Shown here in pieces: positions 63,137 through 63,424 of a stretch of 63,424 nucleotides of DNA. The position numbers and the translations under genes are program-made. This stretch comes from Candidatus Prevotella equi (GTDB lineage Bacteria; Bacteroidota; Bacteroidia; Bacteroidales; Bacteroidaceae): contig JAGHTW010000158.1 of assembly GCA_018065145.1 (NCBI GenBank), forward strand, positions 1-63,424. The letters run 5' to 3'. The notes under the pieces were generated by a model, which was not told where the DNA came from, ran no database searches, and was given only the letters and a program-made list of their open reading frames with translations. Position 1 is the first letter of the stretch. Each line of letters starts with the position of its first letter.

Positions 63137-63160
63137 ATTATTTTGTTTCGTTTCGCAAAT

Positions 63161-63184
63161 TCCCTCCACTCAAGCGTGGAGGGA
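63161..63184. other. Hairpin just downstream of the DGR variable region
   Basis: TCCCTCCAC (63161-63169) pairs perfectly with GTGGAGGGA (63176-63184), 6-nt loop. It lies 38 bp past VR on the transcribed side. In Bordetella phage BPP-1 a similar cruciform-forming hairpin after VR promotes retrohoming; it could also terminate transcription. Confidence 0.6.
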
Positions 63185-63212
63185 TAGGTAAATTGATAAA
63201 TCGGTAAATTGA

Positions 63213-63424
63213 TTAAAGAGCACAGAAAGCCCGAACCCTACAGTTGCCGGCACTGCTCTTCTTATTAATGCCGTTGACATCCCTGTAGTCCGTAGCGAAA
63301 CACCAAGCACCGCTCTCGGAGCCCTCCGAAGACGACCAGAGCCAAGAACCAAGATTAGCATTATAAAGACCAAGCTCACCCATCTGCACCGCCTTCGCAC
63401 CAAGTTTCTTCAACGCGTCGTTAA
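63213..63424 (-). CDS. DGR target protein, C-type-lectin-like, 5' part outside the window
   Basis: The frame is open to the window edge ('NDALKKLGAKAVQMGELGLY'). The end 'GSWLWSSSEGSESGAWCFAT', 'DYRDVNGINKKSSAGNCRV', 'RAFCAL' is a CLec-fold C-terminus as in other DGR ligand-binding proteins, probably a tail or receptor-binding protein. The variable residues lie between SSEGS and the final RVRAF. Confidence 0.9.
   Translation of the reverse strand, partial: NDALKKLGAKAVQMGELGLYNANLGSWLWSSSEGSESGAWCFATDYRDVNGINKKSSAGNCRVRAFCAL
63223..63349 (-). repeat. DGR variable region (VR)
   Basis: Matches TR with 23 substitutions and no gap. On the coding strand every one is at a template A: 17 A to G, 3 A to C and 3 A to T. 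No other template base differs. This is direct evidence of past adenine-specific mutagenic retrohoming. Confidence 0.95.

Noticed and set aside
1..63424. CRISPR array
   Set aside because: No regularly spaced direct repeats of 25-40 bp were seen; the short repeats near 53.7 kb are irregular and closely packed.

Overview
This window is most of a temperate phage (or prophage) genome from a host in the Bacteroidales, the Bacteroides/Prevotella group. The signs are Bacteroidetes-type promoters (TAnnTTTG at -7, TTTG at -33), phage families typical of that order (DUF4494, DUF3846, DUF1367, DUF2958, a Sak-type annealing protein), a Bacteroidetes-type tyrosine integrase, and a tRNA-Ser 3' fragment next to the integrase that looks like attP. 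The genome is AT-rich. Both ends of the window cut through genes.

Layout. 0-6 kb (plus): small unknown genes, HTH proteins and thymidylate synthase carrying an in-frame HNH-type endonuclease insert. 6.2-8 kb: an IS200/IS605 element. 8-12.4 kb (minus): a string of small accessory genes, an HU-like protein and tRNA-Gln. 12.4-20 kb (minus): packaging (portal, a Hint-domain protein, TerL interrupted by two inteins, an initiator-like tRNA, a probable small terminase, ParB-like). 19.7-26.3 kb: eight small basic proteins that all end in glycine, a PBECR-type nuclease, a PAPS-reductase-like protein, a LysR regulator and an ASCH protein. Four promoter-distal palindromes at fixed spacing tie much of this region to the packaging operon. 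26-34 kb: two SF2 helicases (one with an intein, one with eight C-terminal repeats), NinG and small genes.

34-44 kb is a DNA-modification island: two amino-methyltransferases, a Mom-like protein (frameshifted) and a C5-cytosine methyltransferase with an intein. The C5 target-recognition region is split into about 13 short stop/start-coupled reading frames, several with runs of eight or nine G/C; the C-terminal domain is a separate gene at the far end. Three methyltransferase products end in sliding-clamp-type motifs (QLSLF, QLSLF, QPTLF).

44-49.4 kb (minus) is replication and recombination: dUTPase, replication initiator, SSB, PD-(D/E)XK nuclease and annealing protein. 49.4-52 kb is the lysogeny module: operator region, two repressor-like HTH proteins, attP and integrase. 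52-60 kb holds small regulated genes, probable virion proteins and the RNA ligase RtcB. 60-63.4 kb is a complete diversity-generating retroelement: reverse transcriptase, template repeat, Avd, a MutS-I-like accessory protein and the 3' end of a C-type-lectin target gene. All 23 template/variable differences fall at template adenines.

Functional reading: early genes appear to be driven by repeated palindromic promoters, some with a shared 20-nt leader; late packaging and glycine-tail genes share a different palindrome. The phage modifies its DNA, repairs RNA with RtcB, and diversifies a receptor-binding-type protein. No search tool was run; family names rest on motifs read by eye.
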